Source of the DNA: G963691835 sp963691835
GTDB taxonomy: Bacteria; Pseudomonadota; Alphaproteobacteria; Thalassobaculales; Thalassobaculaceae
Assembly: GCA_963691835.1 (NCBI GenBank)
Contig: OY829383.1
Span: 2,914,001 to 2,978,000, forward strand
Direction: 5' to 3'
Length of the DNA stretch: 64,000 bases
Numbering within the stretch: position 1 is the stretch's first letter; every line of letters starts with the position of its first letter. Below the pieces are notes generated by a model that saw nothing but the letters and a program-made list of their open reading frames with translations, was not told where the DNA came from and did no database searches. Of the stretch, positions 35,489 through 44,823 are shown one piece after another. A program made the translations under genes and the position numbers.

Positions 35489-38161
35489 ATGGAAATTCTC
35501 TTCGTTGCCCTTTTGGTCCTTCTGATGGCGGTGGCCCTGGCGTCGGGCTTTCCCGTTGCCTTCGCCCTTCCGGGCTCCGCGATCATCACAATCCTGGTCG
35601 CAGCACTGACCGGTGCGGTCTTTGAAGGCAACCCGGACGTCTACTTCGCCCAGGGAAGCGCCTGGAACTGGCTGAGTGCGGGGGTCACGAACTTTCGAGG
35701 GATCTACTGGGAGGTTGAACGAGATACGCTGATCGCGATCCCGCTGTTCGTCTTCATGGGGATCATGCTTCAGCGCTCCAAGATCGCCGAGGATCTGCTG
35801 GTGTCGATGGCACAGCTCTTCGGCCCGATCCGGGGTGGTCTCGGCATCTCGGTGGTGTTCGTCGGTGCGCTTCTGGCGGCGACGACGGGCATTCTCGGTG
35901 CCACCGTTGTGGCCATGGGCCTCATCTCGCTTCCGGCGATGATGCGTAACAACTACGCGAATTGGCTGTCGACCGGCACGATCGCCGCGTCCGGCACCCT
36001 CGGCCAGATCATCCCGCCGTCCATCGTGCTGATCATCTTGGCGGACCAGCTTTCAAACGCGGTGGACCAGGCAAGCACCGCGCGGACCAATCTCTACAAG
36101 GAAAGCACCGGCGACTTCTCGATGCCGAGTGAGTTCGCGGTGTCCTCGACCAGCGCCGGCGACATGTTCATGGGCGCGCTGGTCCCAGGGCTCGTGCTTG
36201 TCGGTCTCTACATGGTGTTCATTTTCGTGGTCTCGCTGATCCGAAAGGACATCGCTCCGTCCGTGCCGTTCGAGGGGGACTACGACCGCCGCTTCCTTGG
36301 CCGTGTGGCCCTGGCACTGATCCCGCCGTTGACGCTGATCTTTGTCGTTCTCGGCTCGATCATCACCGGTATCGCCACGGTCAATCAGGCGGGCGCCATT
36401 GGTGCGGCCGGTGCCATGGTGATGGCGGGTTACCGACTCTACGAAGGAAAACGGGGCGCTTTCGTGCCCGCGATCCTAGCCGGCATATCCGTGGTCTCCA
36501 TCCTGATCATCACCAATGTCTTTGACGTGAATGTCCGTGCTGTCGACAGCGCCCGGGATCAGCTTGGTGTTGCCCTGGCGGCGGTCGCGGTCACGGTTTT
36601 CGTCTTCTCTGTCCTGTGGAGCGGGTACCGCACCATGGTCACGGACGACACCCTGCAGGGTGTGATGATGGAGACGGCAAAGACGACGTCGCTGGTCTTC
36701 ATCATTCTGCTGGGTGCGGCGATGTTGACCGCGGCCTTCCGGGGCTTCGGCGGTGAAGAGCTGGTGAAGGAATTCCTTCAGGGTCTGCCAGGTGGCTTCT
36801 GGGCCCAGTTCATCATCGTTATGGCGGTGATCTTCCTGCTCGGCTTCTTCCTCGACTTCATCGAGATCGCGGTTGTTGTCGTACCCATCGTCGCGCCGAT
36901 CCTGCTTGCCGACCCGTCTGCCAACATCACCGCCGTCTGGCTTGGTGTGATGATCGGTCTGAACATTCAGACATCCTTCCTAACCCCGCCCTTCGGCTTC
37001 GCCCTCTTCTATCTCCGGGGTGTCGCAACCAAGGCCGTCAAGACGATCGAAATGTATAAGGGCGTTGTGCCGTTCATCTGCCTGCAGTTGGTGGCGCTGG
37101 TGATCGTCGCTCTGAACCCGCCGCTGGTGAACTATCTGCCGAGCCGGATTTCTCTGCTGGCTGAGACGGCACCGCCGCCCAAGAACCCGCGGCTGCAGGC
37201 CTGCATCGAGGACTATGTGTTCGCCGAGTTCGCGGAGAACGGTACCGCGATCTCAACGGCGATCGATGGCGCCCGAGGCTGGGATCTCTCCGCTGCACCG
37301 AAGAAGGTGCAGACGGACATCGCTGCCGCGCTTGAGAACGCAAGCAAGTCCTACGCGATGCTGGAGGTTGCAAGGGCGGCTGGGGCCGACATTGATGAAG
37401 CTGCCCCCGCGTATCGTCCGGTCTTGAACACCGTTCGGCGGCTTGAGGGTGATCTCCGGAAACTCGGGGAGCAGATCAAGAATGACGAGCGCCTGTTGGG
37501 CCAGCGGAAGCGGCAGGCTGCCGACGATGTGGAAGGCATCGCCTTGCTGGAAGCCCAGATCGCCGAGATGAAGGCGCAACAGGCGGAGCTCACCGCCCGC
37601 ATGCCCGGTGACTGGAAGGCGGTCCATGCCGAGTTCAAGAAGCTCTTGGCGGCGGAGAAGAAGGCACTGCTGAACTATCGCCGGACCGTGGACACCGCCT
37701 ACGAACCCATCCTCGCGTTGCGTCAGACCTTGGAAGGCGCGGGCACCCTGTCGTCCATCCGGTCAGAGGTGGCTGCGTTGGCGGAGACCATCCAGTCGGC
37801 GGAGCCGGCGGTGGTCGAGGAGGCCATCAAGGCCATGGAAGCCCGGATCGGCGAGGTCGCGGGAGCGGGTGACATCCGGTCCGCGTTGTCGAAGGCGCGG
37901 CGGGCCATGCGGACCCGTGGCTCCAATCCGCCGGACGTGGAGAAGGCGCTCGAAGAGCACGCCAAGACGATGGTTGTGTTGGACGAGGATGTCGCGTGGC
38001 GGACGGTGGTAGCAGGCGCGCTCCTGCCTGACGTGATGGCGTTCGAAGACGCGATCCGGGATACCATCGGCCTGCGTCAGCAGCCGAAGATGCCACGTCA
38101 CGTGGCCCTGGATGTCGCGGCATGTTCCGCGAACCACCGGGACATCTCGCTCTACTTCTAG
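35489..38161 (+). CDS. TRAP transporter large permease (DctM) with a long coiled-coil extension
   Basis: An 890-aa protein against a usual DctM length near 430. Residues 1 to about 550 hold the DctM helices, with GTIAASGTLGQIIPPSIVL and NIQTSFLTPPFGFALFYL as family segments. They carry a polar insert at about 190-215 and additional helices around 285-400. After residue about 550 comes a soluble extension of roughly 340 residues with a heptad-like coiled coil at about 648-706 (RRLEGDLRKLGEQIKNDE, then LLEAQIAEMKAQQAEL). The extension has no family I recognise. Its TAG stop begins the second palindromic element. Confidence 0.88.
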   Translation: MEILFVALLVLLMAVALASGFPVAFALPGSAIITILVAALTGAVFEGNPDVYFAQGSAWNWLSAGVTNFRGIYWEVERDTLIAIPLFVFMGIMLQRSKIAEDLLVSMAQLFGPIRGGLGISVVFVGALLAATTGILGATVVAMGLISLPAMMRNNYANWLSTGTIAASGTLGQIIPPSIVLIILADQLSNAVDQASTARTNLYKESTGDFSMPSEFAVSSTSAGDMFMGALVPGLVLVGLYMVFIFVVSLIRKDIAPSVPFEGDYDRRFLGRVALALIPPLTLIFVVLGSIITGIATVNQAGAIGAAGAMVMAGYRLYEGKRGAFVPAILAGISVVSILIITNVFDVNVRAVDSARDQLGVALAAVAVTVFVFSVLWSGYRTMVTDDTLQGVMMETAKTTSLVFIILLGAAMLTAAFRGFGGEELVKEFLQGLPGGFWAQFIIVMAVIFLLGFFLDFIEIAVVVVPIVAPILLADPSANITAVWLGVMIGLNIQTSFLTPPFGFALFYLRGVATKAVKTIEMYKGVVPFICLQLVALVIVALNPPLVNYLPSRISLLAETAPPPKNPRLQACIEDYVFAEFAENGTAISTAIDGARGWDLSAAPKKVQTDIAAALENASKSYAMLEVARAAGADIDEAAPAYRPVLNTVRRLEGDLRKLGEQIKNDERLLGQRKRQAADDVEGIALLEAQIAEMKAQQAELTARMPGDWKAVHAEFKKLLAAEKKALLNYRRTVDTAYEPILALRQTLEGAGTLSSIRSEVAALAETIQSAEPAVVEEAIKAMEARIGEVAGAGDIRSALSKARRAMRTRGSNPPDVEKALEEHAKTMVVLDEDVAWRTVVAGALLPDVMAFEDAIRDTIGLRQQPKMPRHVALDVAACSANHRDISLYF

Positions 38162-38221
38162 AGCCAAATCAGCGGCTATTGAATCACGCTGTGACTCAAT
38201 AGCCGCTGTGAATTTCCTCTA
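38159..38221. repeat. 63-nt palindromic element, copy 2
   Basis: The same 5-20-4-3-4-22-5 architecture as copy 1 at 1299-1361. Outer arms are TAGAG (38159-38163) and CTCTA (38217-38221). The inner stem is CAGCGGCTATTGA (38170-38182) with TCAATAGCCGCTG (38196-38208), and the apex is TCAC-gct-GTGA (38184-38194). The TAG at 38159-38161 is the stop codon of the large TRAP permease gene. The stem would also work as a transcription-end hairpin, but there is no T-tract. Confidence 0.7.
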
Positions 38222-38283
38222 AATCACACAGATAGAGCAGGTCGTCCGGTGATCCCGATTGGGAGCCGCCGCGGCGGCTCCCC

Positions 38284-39828
38284 TCAGATCTCGATCTTCG
38301 GATCTTCCTTGCGCATGGCGACGAAGGCCGCCAACTCGTCCCCGATCGCCGGATCAAGGGGCGGAGGTGTGAAGTCGGCCAGGACCTTCTTGTAGAGCGT
38401 ATTCGCGCGCTCCAGCGCGGTTTGCCCGCCCGCCTGGGCCCAACTCTCGAAGTTCCGCCAGTCGGACAGGAACGGCTGATAGAAAGCGGTCTCATACCGC
38501 TCCAGCGTGTGAGCGGTGCCGAAGAAGTGCCCGCCCGCGCCGACATCCTTGATCGCGTCGATGCCGAGATCCGCATCGGCTGTGGAAATGGGGCGCAGAA
38601 CCTCGGACATGGCCTGAAGCATCTCCACATCCATCATGAACTTCTCGAAGGACGCGGTAAGTCCCCCCTCCATCCATCCGGCGGCGTGCATCACGAAGTT
38701 CGTGTGGCCGCTGACGACCGACCAAAGGGACATCATTGATTCCCAGGCGGCCTGAGCGTCGGGCACGTTCGCAGCGTTGGCATTGGACGCACGGAAGGGA
38801 ATCTTGTAGCGCCGCGCGAGCTGCGCGCCCGCGAGCGTGCACTTCACGTACTCCGGCGTTCCGAAGGCGGGAGCCCCGCTCTTCATGTCCACGTTCGATG
38901 TGAAGCCGCCGTAGATCACCGGCGCACCCGGCTTCACCATCTGGGTGAACGCCATGGTCGCCAGCGCCTCGGCATTCTGGAGCACCAGCGCTCCCGCCGG
39001 GGTTACGGGCGCCATAGCACCGGCAAGCGTGAAGGGGGTGACGCAGATCACCTGCCCATGGGCACTGAACTCCATGATCCCCTCCAGCATCGGGCCGTCG
39101 ACCCGGAGCGGGGAGGAGGTGTTCACGATGCTGATCAGTTTGGCACTGTCGCCGATCTCATCCCGGGACTGGCCGAACAGGATGCAGACCATGTCCATCG
39201 CATCCTCCGCCCGCTGGCGGCCAAGGGAGTAGGCTGGGATCACCTTGTCCGTCAGCGTCGCGTAGGCCAGGAGCGCGTCCAGGTGCCGGGTGGTAGGCGG
39301 CAGATCCGTCGGCTCGGTCGGGTATCCACCGCAGAAGTGGACGATGTTGGCGGTCTGGGACAGACGCAGGAAGTCCTTGTAGTCGGCGAAACTACCGACC
39401 CGCCGCCCGCGCTCCATGTCACTGGCATAGGGCGCGCTACCGACCGACGCGAAGACGAGGGACCGGCCGCCGAAATCAAGGCTCCGCTCCGGGTTCCGGG
39501 AGTCCACGCGGAAAGTCGCAGGCGCCGTCGACAGGCTCTCCATCACCAGATCGGGATCCATCTTCACCCGGTCCGAACCCGGGTCCACGTCTGCCCCATG
39601 GGCGGCCAGGATCTCCTTGGCCTTGGGATGCATGAAGTGGATACCGATGTCCCGAACCACCTTCAGCGAGGCCTGGTGGATCGCCTCAATCTCATCGTCG
39701 GACATCACCTGGTAGGGCGGGTAGGGGTTCTCCAGCAATCGCCAGGGAAGCTGCGTGAAACCGCCGCCGTCAGACGACCGTGCCCGCCCGCGTGCCCGGT
39801 CCCGCGCTCTCGATCGTTGTTCCGCCAT
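38284..39828 (-). CDS. Trimethylamine methyltransferase (MttB) family protein
   Basis: A 514-aa member of the MttB superfamily, corrinoid-protein methyltransferases acting on quaternary or tertiary methylamines. The frame is continuous with no internal TAG, so it is the non-pyrrolysine type (such as the glycine-betaine enzyme MtgB). The N-terminus (residues 1-22) is unusually Arg-rich. The conserved region SGAPAFGTPEYVKCTLAGAQLARRYKIP lies near residue 300, and GHFFGTAHTLERYETAFYQP is near the C-terminus. No corrinoid-binding MttC gene is nearby. It may demethylate a compound imported by the adjacent TRAP system. Confidence 0.88.
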   Translation of the reverse strand: MAEQRSRARDRARGRARSSDGGGFTQLPWRLLENPYPPYQVMSDDEIEAIHQASLKVVRDIGIHFMHPKAKEILAAHGADVDPGSDRVKMDPDLVMESLSTAPATFRVDSRNPERSLDFGGRSLVFASVGSAPYASDMERGRRVGSFADYKDFLRLSQTANIVHFCGGYPTEPTDLPPTTRHLDALLAYATLTDKVIPAYSLGRQRAEDAMDMVCILFGQSRDEIGDSAKLISIVNTSSPLRVDGPMLEGIMEFSAHGQVICVTPFTLAGAMAPVTPAGALVLQNAEALATMAFTQMVKPGAPVIYGGFTSNVDMKSGAPAFGTPEYVKCTLAGAQLARRYKIPFRASNANAANVPDAQAAWESMMSLWSVVSGHTNFVMHAAGWMEGGLTASFEKFMMDVEMLQAMSEVLRPISTADADLGIDAIKDVGAGGHFFGTAHTLERYETAFYQPFLSDWRNFESWAQAGGQTALERANTLYKKVLADFTPPPLDPAIGDELAAFVAMRKEDPKIEI

Positions 39829-39961
39829 AACCGCGTCCCCTCTGGTCCCAATGCGGTGAAGCGTGGGTGACGCGGAAAGCCGTTGCTAGCCGGACGGCGT
39901 CACCACGATCCTCGATGCGACGTCCTCGCCAATTATTTTGCGGTAGCCGGTCGGCAAGGCT

Positions 39962-40747
39962 TCACCTCCCAAACCCGCCCGTGTTGGAGAGTTGACCCCC
40001 GTCGATGTTCAGAATGGTGCCGGAGACCCAGCTTGCGCGGTCGGACGCCAGAACCGTGACCATGTCGGCGACTTCGGGAACCAGTCCGGCCCGTCCGGTC
40101 GGAAAGCCGCCCATATAGGATTGCCACTGATCTTCCGGTTTTCCGTCCTGCACGGCGCGTGTCTTCAAAAGGCCGACAAGCCGCTCGGTCTGAATGGGGC
40201 CTGGACTGACACCAAGGATACGGACGCCGTATTCGATGCTGACGCCGCCCAAAGCCCGGGTGAACGCGTTGAGGCCGGCGTTTGCCGTGGTGCCGGCAAT
40301 GTAGTTGTAGTCGTACCGTTCCCCGGCCGTGCCTGTGATGTTCAGGATTACACCGTGACCGCGCTCCTTCATGCCTTCGTAGAGGGCACGGCAAAGATTG
40401 ATGTAGCCGAACAGCTTGAGCTCCCAAGCCTCCCGCCAGCGGGGCTCCTCGACCTGGAGAAGGTCACCCCCGGGGATGGCGCCCGCATTGTTGATGAGGA
40501 TGTCCGGCACGCCCAGTCCGGCGACGGAGGCCACGCCTTCGCTTGTGCTGAGGTCTGCCGCGTTCCAGTAGACCGGGACGCCGAATTCTGAACGGAGTTG
40601 GTCGGCCGCTTCCTCCAGGGTATCGGGGCTTCGGGAAACCAGCGTGACGCCGCATCCCTCCGCCGCCATGCTTCGCGCGACGCCGTAGCCGATCCCTTTA
40701 GACGCGCCGGTGATCACCGCGTGCTTGCCGTTCAGTCCCAAGTCCAT
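39962..40747 (-). CDS. SDR-family oxidoreductase
   Basis: A 261-aa classical short-chain dehydrogenase with TGASKGIGYG (about residues 13-22), NNAGAIPGG, and the substrate region NITGTAGERYDYNYIAGTTANAGL. The catalytic Tyr-X3-Lys is not obvious here: YNYIAGTTANA replaces YxxxK with Ala/Thr where Lys is expected. That may mean an altered catalytic site; some family members are like this. It is divergent from rraA and co-directional with mttB after 133 bp. Confidence 0.82.
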   Translation of the reverse strand: MDLGLNGKHAVITGASKGIGYGVARSMAAEGCGVTLVSRSPDTLEEAADQLRSEFGVPVYWNAADLSTSEGVASVAGLGVPDILINNAGAIPGGDLLQVEEPRWREAWELKLFGYINLCRALYEGMKERGHGVILNITGTAGERYDYNYIAGTTANAGLNAFTRALGGVSIEYGVRILGVSPGPIQTERLVGLLKTRAVQDGKPEDQWQSYMGGFPTGRAGLVPEVADMVTVLASDRASWVSGTILNIDGGQLSNTGGFGR

Positions 40748-40920
40748 CGGTCGATCCTTCCCTTAGAGTCGCTCATTCTTGTTCCGGGCGCCGATCATCG
40801 GCTGAAGCCGCATCCGGGTCGACCCCTTCGATGCCGGATGTCCGATGAGGTGGTCTTGCCAATTCGTCCCCTCCGGGCACTATGCGATCCGAACCAAATA
40901 CCAAGTAAGGGGAGGGCAAT

Positions 40921-41631
40921 ATGGATTCGTCTGTTCTGGAGACGCTTCGCGGGGTGACAACGGCGACGGTCACCATGCAGCTCCTGAAGCGGGGCATCCG
41001 CAGGTCGGCGATGGAGGGCGTTGGCCCGCTCTCTCCCGGCGGAGCGCGGATTGTCGGCGTGGCCTACACCCTCCGTTATATCCCGATGCGGGAGGATCTT
41101 GCGACCGCGCAGGTCTTGGGGGCGCCGGACTATGCGCCGCGCGTTGCGATCGAGGATTGTCCACCCGGCGCGATCCTGACCATCGATGCACGCTCGGAAG
41201 TCGATTGCGGCGTCATCGGCGATATTCTGGCCGAGCGATTGAAGCAGCGCGGGGTTGCGGCCGTTGTCACGGACGGCGCGGTGCGGGACGCGGTCGGAGT
41301 GACGGCGACCGGTCTTCCCGTTTGGTGCGCGGGCGCTGCGGCCCCCGCCAGTATCACGGCGCACGCCGGAGGTGATCTTCAAAGACCGATCGGCTGCGGC
41401 CAGGTGGCAGTCATCCCGGGCGATGTTCTCGTTTGTGACGATGATGGCGTGGCCGTTGTTCCGCAGGCGTTGGCAGCCGAGGTGGCCCGCGACGGGGAGG
41501 AGCAGGAGCGGCTCGAGGCTTGGATTCAGGCCCGTGTCGCCGAGGGCCGGCCGACCAGCGGTCTCTATCCCCCGAATGAGGCAACGCGGGCCGAGTACGA
41601 AGCCTTCCGGAAAGGTGACGCGGGGTTATGA
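40921..41631 (+). CDS. RraA-like protein (oxaloacetate decarboxylase/HMG aldolase type)
   Basis: A 236-aa protein of the RraA fold. The landmarks are SPGGARIVGVAYTLRY, DARSEVDCGVIGDILAERLKQRGVAAVVTDGAVRD (metal/pyruvate site), and AGAAAPASITAHAGGDLQRPIGCG. Members either cleave 4-hydroxy-4-methyl-2-oxoglutarate or regulate RNase E. The length and GAAAPAS segment fit the aldolase side better than E. coli RraA (161 aa). Its stop overlaps the glycosyltransferase start (ATGA), so the pair is translationally coupled. Confidence 0.85.
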   Translation: MDSSVLETLRGVTTATVTMQLLKRGIRRSAMEGVGPLSPGGARIVGVAYTLRYIPMREDLATAQVLGAPDYAPRVAIEDCPPGAILTIDARSEVDCGVIGDILAERLKQRGVAAVVTDGAVRDAVGVTATGLPVWCAGAAAPASITAHAGGDLQRPIGCGQVAVIPGDVLVCDDDGVAVVPQALAAEVARDGEEQERLEAWIQARVAEGRPTSGLYPPNEATRAEYEAFRKGDAGL

Positions 41632-42860
41632 GGCTCCTCTTTGGGTGGGAGTTCGGCTCCGGCCTCGGACACCTGACGCGGTTTCGTCCCATCGGGGCAG
41701 CCCTCAGGAAGCACGGGATCGAGACCGTGGCAGCGCTTCAGGAGATCGATGCGGGCCGGGCCCTGTGCGATCCGGAGACAGGCCGGTTGCCGGACGGGCT
41801 GTCCATCATCCCAGCCCCACGTTGGATCATTCCGAACGATCCGAAGCTCCGGCAAATTCCAACCCACAGTTTCGCGGACGTCCTCAACCTGATCGGCTAT
41901 GGGCAGTCCGCCGCCATGGCTGTCAGAATGGAGGCTTGGCAGGGACTGATCGACACCATCAAGCCGGATCTTGTCCTGACTGATTTCGCACCGACGCTGA
42001 ACGTTGTTGCCCGGGGACAGGTGCCGGTCATCTCGGTCGGGAATGGCTATACCACCCCTCCCGAAGGCCGCGCGTTGCCGCCGATCCGGCCTTGGCAAAA
42101 GCGCCTGGAAGCCTTCAGCGTCACCCATGAGAAAACGATCCTGAACCATCTCAACGAGAACTTGGCTCGCTTGGGGCGTGATCCGATCAAACACTTCGGA
42201 GATGCGTTCCATGGGGATGAGACATTTGTGTTCTCGCTCCCGCTCGTTGACCCCTATGCGCGGTTCCGCAAGGCGAAACAGCTGCCGCCGTTCAATCTGC
42301 CGCAGAACCTCACGCCGCTTCCTGCAGCAGACCGGCAGAAGGATCGCGTCCTCTTCTATTTCCCGGGGAACCATCCCCGCATCAAAGTGGCGATCGAGGC
42401 CGCGAAGACTGCCGGTCTGGACACGGTCGGCTTCATTTCCGACCTGAAACCGGAGATCGCACCGCAGATCTCGGCACCTGGGTTCGAGATGCGGACCAGC
42501 CCCATTAACTTCTCGGAGGAACTGCCCCGGGCAAGGCTCATCATTCACCACGGTGGGCTGTCAACGGCGGTCGCGGCCATTGCTGCGGGCACGCCGCAGA
42601 TCATTTTGCCTTGGAATCTGGAGCATCAGGTCACCGCCCAAGGCGTGACCGCACTCGGCACCACGCGGGTATGGGCCGACAAGGACGGCGAAGCTGGTCC
42701 CCTGTCAGACGCTCTCCGGAAAATGGCGGGCGACGACAAGCTCATCGCCAAGGCCATGGAAGCGGCGGGCAGGATCGATCTTGGCACCCCGGGCGAGAGC
42801 CTGAAGACGGTCGTCGACGCTTGCTTGGCACGGATGGGTGCACTGCCTGAGGCCAGTTAA
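41628..42860 (+). CDS. UDP-glycosyltransferase-like protein (GT-B fold)
   Basis: A 410-aa protein. FGWEFGSGLGHLTRFRPIGAAL (about residues 4-25) is a sugar-nucleotide transferase N-terminus. The C-terminal donor-binding signature is IIHHGGLSTAVAAIAAGTPQIILPW (about 304-328), as in macrolide and zeaxanthin glycosyltransferases. It would attach a sugar to a small acceptor. Coupling to an RraA-like protein is unusual and the acceptor is unknown. Confidence 0.85.
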   Translation: MRLLFGWEFGSGLGHLTRFRPIGAALRKHGIETVAALQEIDAGRALCDPETGRLPDGLSIIPAPRWIIPNDPKLRQIPTHSFADVLNLIGYGQSAAMAVRMEAWQGLIDTIKPDLVLTDFAPTLNVVARGQVPVISVGNGYTTPPEGRALPPIRPWQKRLEAFSVTHEKTILNHLNENLARLGRDPIKHFGDAFHGDETFVFSLPLVDPYARFRKAKQLPPFNLPQNLTPLPAADRQKDRVLFYFPGNHPRIKVAIEAAKTAGLDTVGFISDLKPEIAPQISAPGFEMRTSPINFSEELPRARLIIHHGGLSTAVAAIAAGTPQIILPWNLEHQVTAQGVTALGTTRVWADKDGEAGPLSDALRKMAGDDKLIAKAMEAAGRIDLGTPGESLKTVVDACLARMGALPEAS

Positions 42861-42882
42861 GCCGCCGGTTTCCGCGCCTTCG

Positions 42883-43770
42883 TCAGTCCGGGGATGTGGC
42901 CATCGGCAGGCTTTCGTCCGGTGCCCATTCCGACAGGGAGTTGTCGTAGAGACCGACATCGTCGTGCCCCAGCATCGTCAGCAACAATGCCGTTGTAGAC
43001 GCGGCGATCCCACCGCCGCAGTAGGTCACGATCCGTTTGCCTTTGTCGGCCCCGACCGTCTCGAAATGCCTGGCGATCTCTCCCGGCGGCAGAAACGCTT
43101 GCGTTTCCGGATCAAGAAGACCTGCCGACGGCACGTTGACGGTGCCTGCGATGTGACCGGCGCGTCCATAGATCCGCCCGCCGCCTGCATGTTGCTCTGC
43201 CGACAGGGCGTTGATTGTGCACACAGTCGACTGGCCAAGCCCGTCCCGCACCTCATCCTTCTGAACGATGAGGCCGGAGCGCGGCGAGGCCGTCAGTGTT
43301 GCAGGGGGATAGGTGCTTTCCCCACTCTCCACGGGCCGGCCCTCAGCCGTCCATTTCGCGAGCCCGCCGTCGAGCACCGCCGCCCCGTCAAAGCCGACCG
43401 CGCGGAGCATCCACCAGATCCGCGCGGCCCATTGAGGAGCGGTCTGGCTGTAGAGCACAATCTTCAGACCGTCCCCGATACCCAATCGACCGGCTGCGTC
43501 CGCCACCGCGTCATGGCCCGGATAGGTGAAGCGGAACGGGCTATCGCTGTTCGAGAGATCGCCCTGCAGGTCGATGAAGGCAGCGCCCGGAATGTGTGCC
43601 GTATGATAGTCCTCCCGCCCACTGACCACCTCATAGGGTTTGGTCGGATGGGGGTGGAGATGGGTCGTACAGTCATAAACACGCACATCCGGCTGCCCGA
43701 GCATATCGGCAAGGGTTTCTGTCGATACCAGATACTCAGGGCGGGCGAATTCGTTTGATTCCACGGACAT
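42883..43770 (-). CDS. Thiosulfate/3-mercaptopyruvate sulfurtransferase
   Basis: A 295-aa tandem rhodanese. The N-terminal inactive domain includes DYHTAHIPGAAFIDLQGDLS, and the C-terminal domain has the active-site loop CGGGIAAS with Cys251. It transfers sulfane sulfur to cyanide or thiols. I start at the ATG 43770 because GGAG lies 7 nt upstream; an ATG at 43776 and a longer frame to 43866 lack that spacing. It is divergent from the EamA exporter at 43851, with an 80-bp gap. Confidence 0.9.
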   Translation of the reverse strand: MSVESNEFARPEYLVSTETLADMLGQPDVRVYDCTTHLHPHPTKPYEVVSGREDYHTAHIPGAAFIDLQGDLSNSDSPFRFTYPGHDAVADAAGRLGIGDGLKIVLYSQTAPQWAARIWWMLRAVGFDGAAVLDGGLAKWTAEGRPVESGESTYPPATLTASPRSGLIVQKDEVRDGLGQSTVCTINALSAEQHAGGGRIYGRAGHIAGTVNVPSAGLLDPETQAFLPPGEIARHFETVGADKGKRIVTYCGGGIAASTTALLLTMLGHDDVGLYDNSLSEWAPDESLPMATSPD

Positions 43771-43850
43771 GGCCATGCTCCCATCGAAGAGTTGCCGCTC
43801 CCGATCGTCTCGCTCCGACGCGGCAGCAGTCCTGGATCTTAGCTTATCCA

Positions 43851-44795
43851 ATGCCGTCGATCGCACAACTCCGGGTGCTCTGGAGCACCGTCCCCGCCAA
43901 TGTTCAAGGCATGGTGTGGATGGGTGTGGCCGGGCTCATTTTCGCTGTCTTCATGGCGATCGTCCGGCATGTGGGCAGCACGATTCCCGCACCCGAGACC
44001 GCGTTTCTCCGCTATGCGATTGGTCTTGTTTTCATCTCTCCCGTGTTCTTCCGAATGTCGATGGCGGACTTCCGGCAGGCGCGGCTGAAGCTCCATCTCG
44101 CGCGTGGGATCCTGCATGGCATCGGGGTGATGGCTTGGTTTTATGCCATGAGCCGCATCCCGATCGCCGAAGTTACGGCGCTGGGCTTCACAGCTCCGGT
44201 CTTCGCGGTCATCGGCGCGGTGATTTTTCTGGGCGAGAAAGTCCGGATCCGCCGCATCATCGCGGTTATGATGGGGCTGGTAGGCGCTGTGGTCATTCTG
44301 CAACCAGGCGCCGCCGCGATCGGTCCCGGGGCGATCGCGATGCTGATCGCCGCACCGATCTTCGCGATCGCCGATCTGATTGCCAAGGTGCTGACGGCCC
44401 GGGAAAGCGGGCCTGCCGTGGTGGCGTACCTGTCGGTCGTGATCACGTTGGTGACGCTCGGCCCTGCGATCTATGTCTGGCAGTGGCCGACGCCCGAAGA
44501 ATGGATGTGGCTCACTGTGACGGCCGCTTTGGCCACCATAGGCCATCTCTGCATGACCGAAGGCTTCCGCCTCGCTGAGATGACGGCGATTCAGCCGGTG
44601 AAGTTTCTGCAGCTCGGGTGGTCGGCGCTGGTGGGCTTCGCGGTGTTCGGTGAGGTTCCGGCGGTGGCCACATGGATTGGAGCTGCGATCATCGTCGGCA
44701 GCATCACCTATATCGCCCACCGGGAGGCGGTGGCGCGCCGTCAGGGCCGTGACAGCGTGGAGCCGTCGCAGTCTTCCTCATCCGATAGAGGGTAG
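43851..44795 (+). CDS. EamA/DMT-superfamily transporter (second)
   Basis: A 314-aa exporter with two EamA repeats and about ten hydrophobic helices. The repeat segment SRIPIAEVTALGFTAPVFAVIGAVIFLGE is near residue 100. The second repeat includes AIQPVKFLQLGWSALVGFAVFGE. The ATG at 43851 has no strong ribosome site, but the helix starts at residue about 20. It converges on the ABC exporter gene. Confidence 0.85.
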   Translation: MPSIAQLRVLWSTVPANVQGMVWMGVAGLIFAVFMAIVRHVGSTIPAPETAFLRYAIGLVFISPVFFRMSMADFRQARLKLHLARGILHGIGVMAWFYAMSRIPIAEVTALGFTAPVFAVIGAVIFLGEKVRIRRIIAVMMGLVGAVVILQPGAAAIGPGAIAMLIAAPIFAIADLIAKVLTARESGPAVVAYLSVVITLVTLGPAIYVWQWPTPEEWMWLTVTAALATIGHLCMTEGFRLAEMTAIQPVKFLQLGWSALVGFAVFGEVPAVATWIGAAIIVGSITYIAHREAVARRQGRDSVEPSQSSSSDRG

Positions 44796-44823
44796 TCAGC
44801 CAGCGGTCGTCAGCCCGTGGTCA

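Noticed and set aside
38284..39828. Pyrrolysine-type MttB
   Set aside because: The frame is continuous without an internal TAG, so it is the non-pyrrolysine type.
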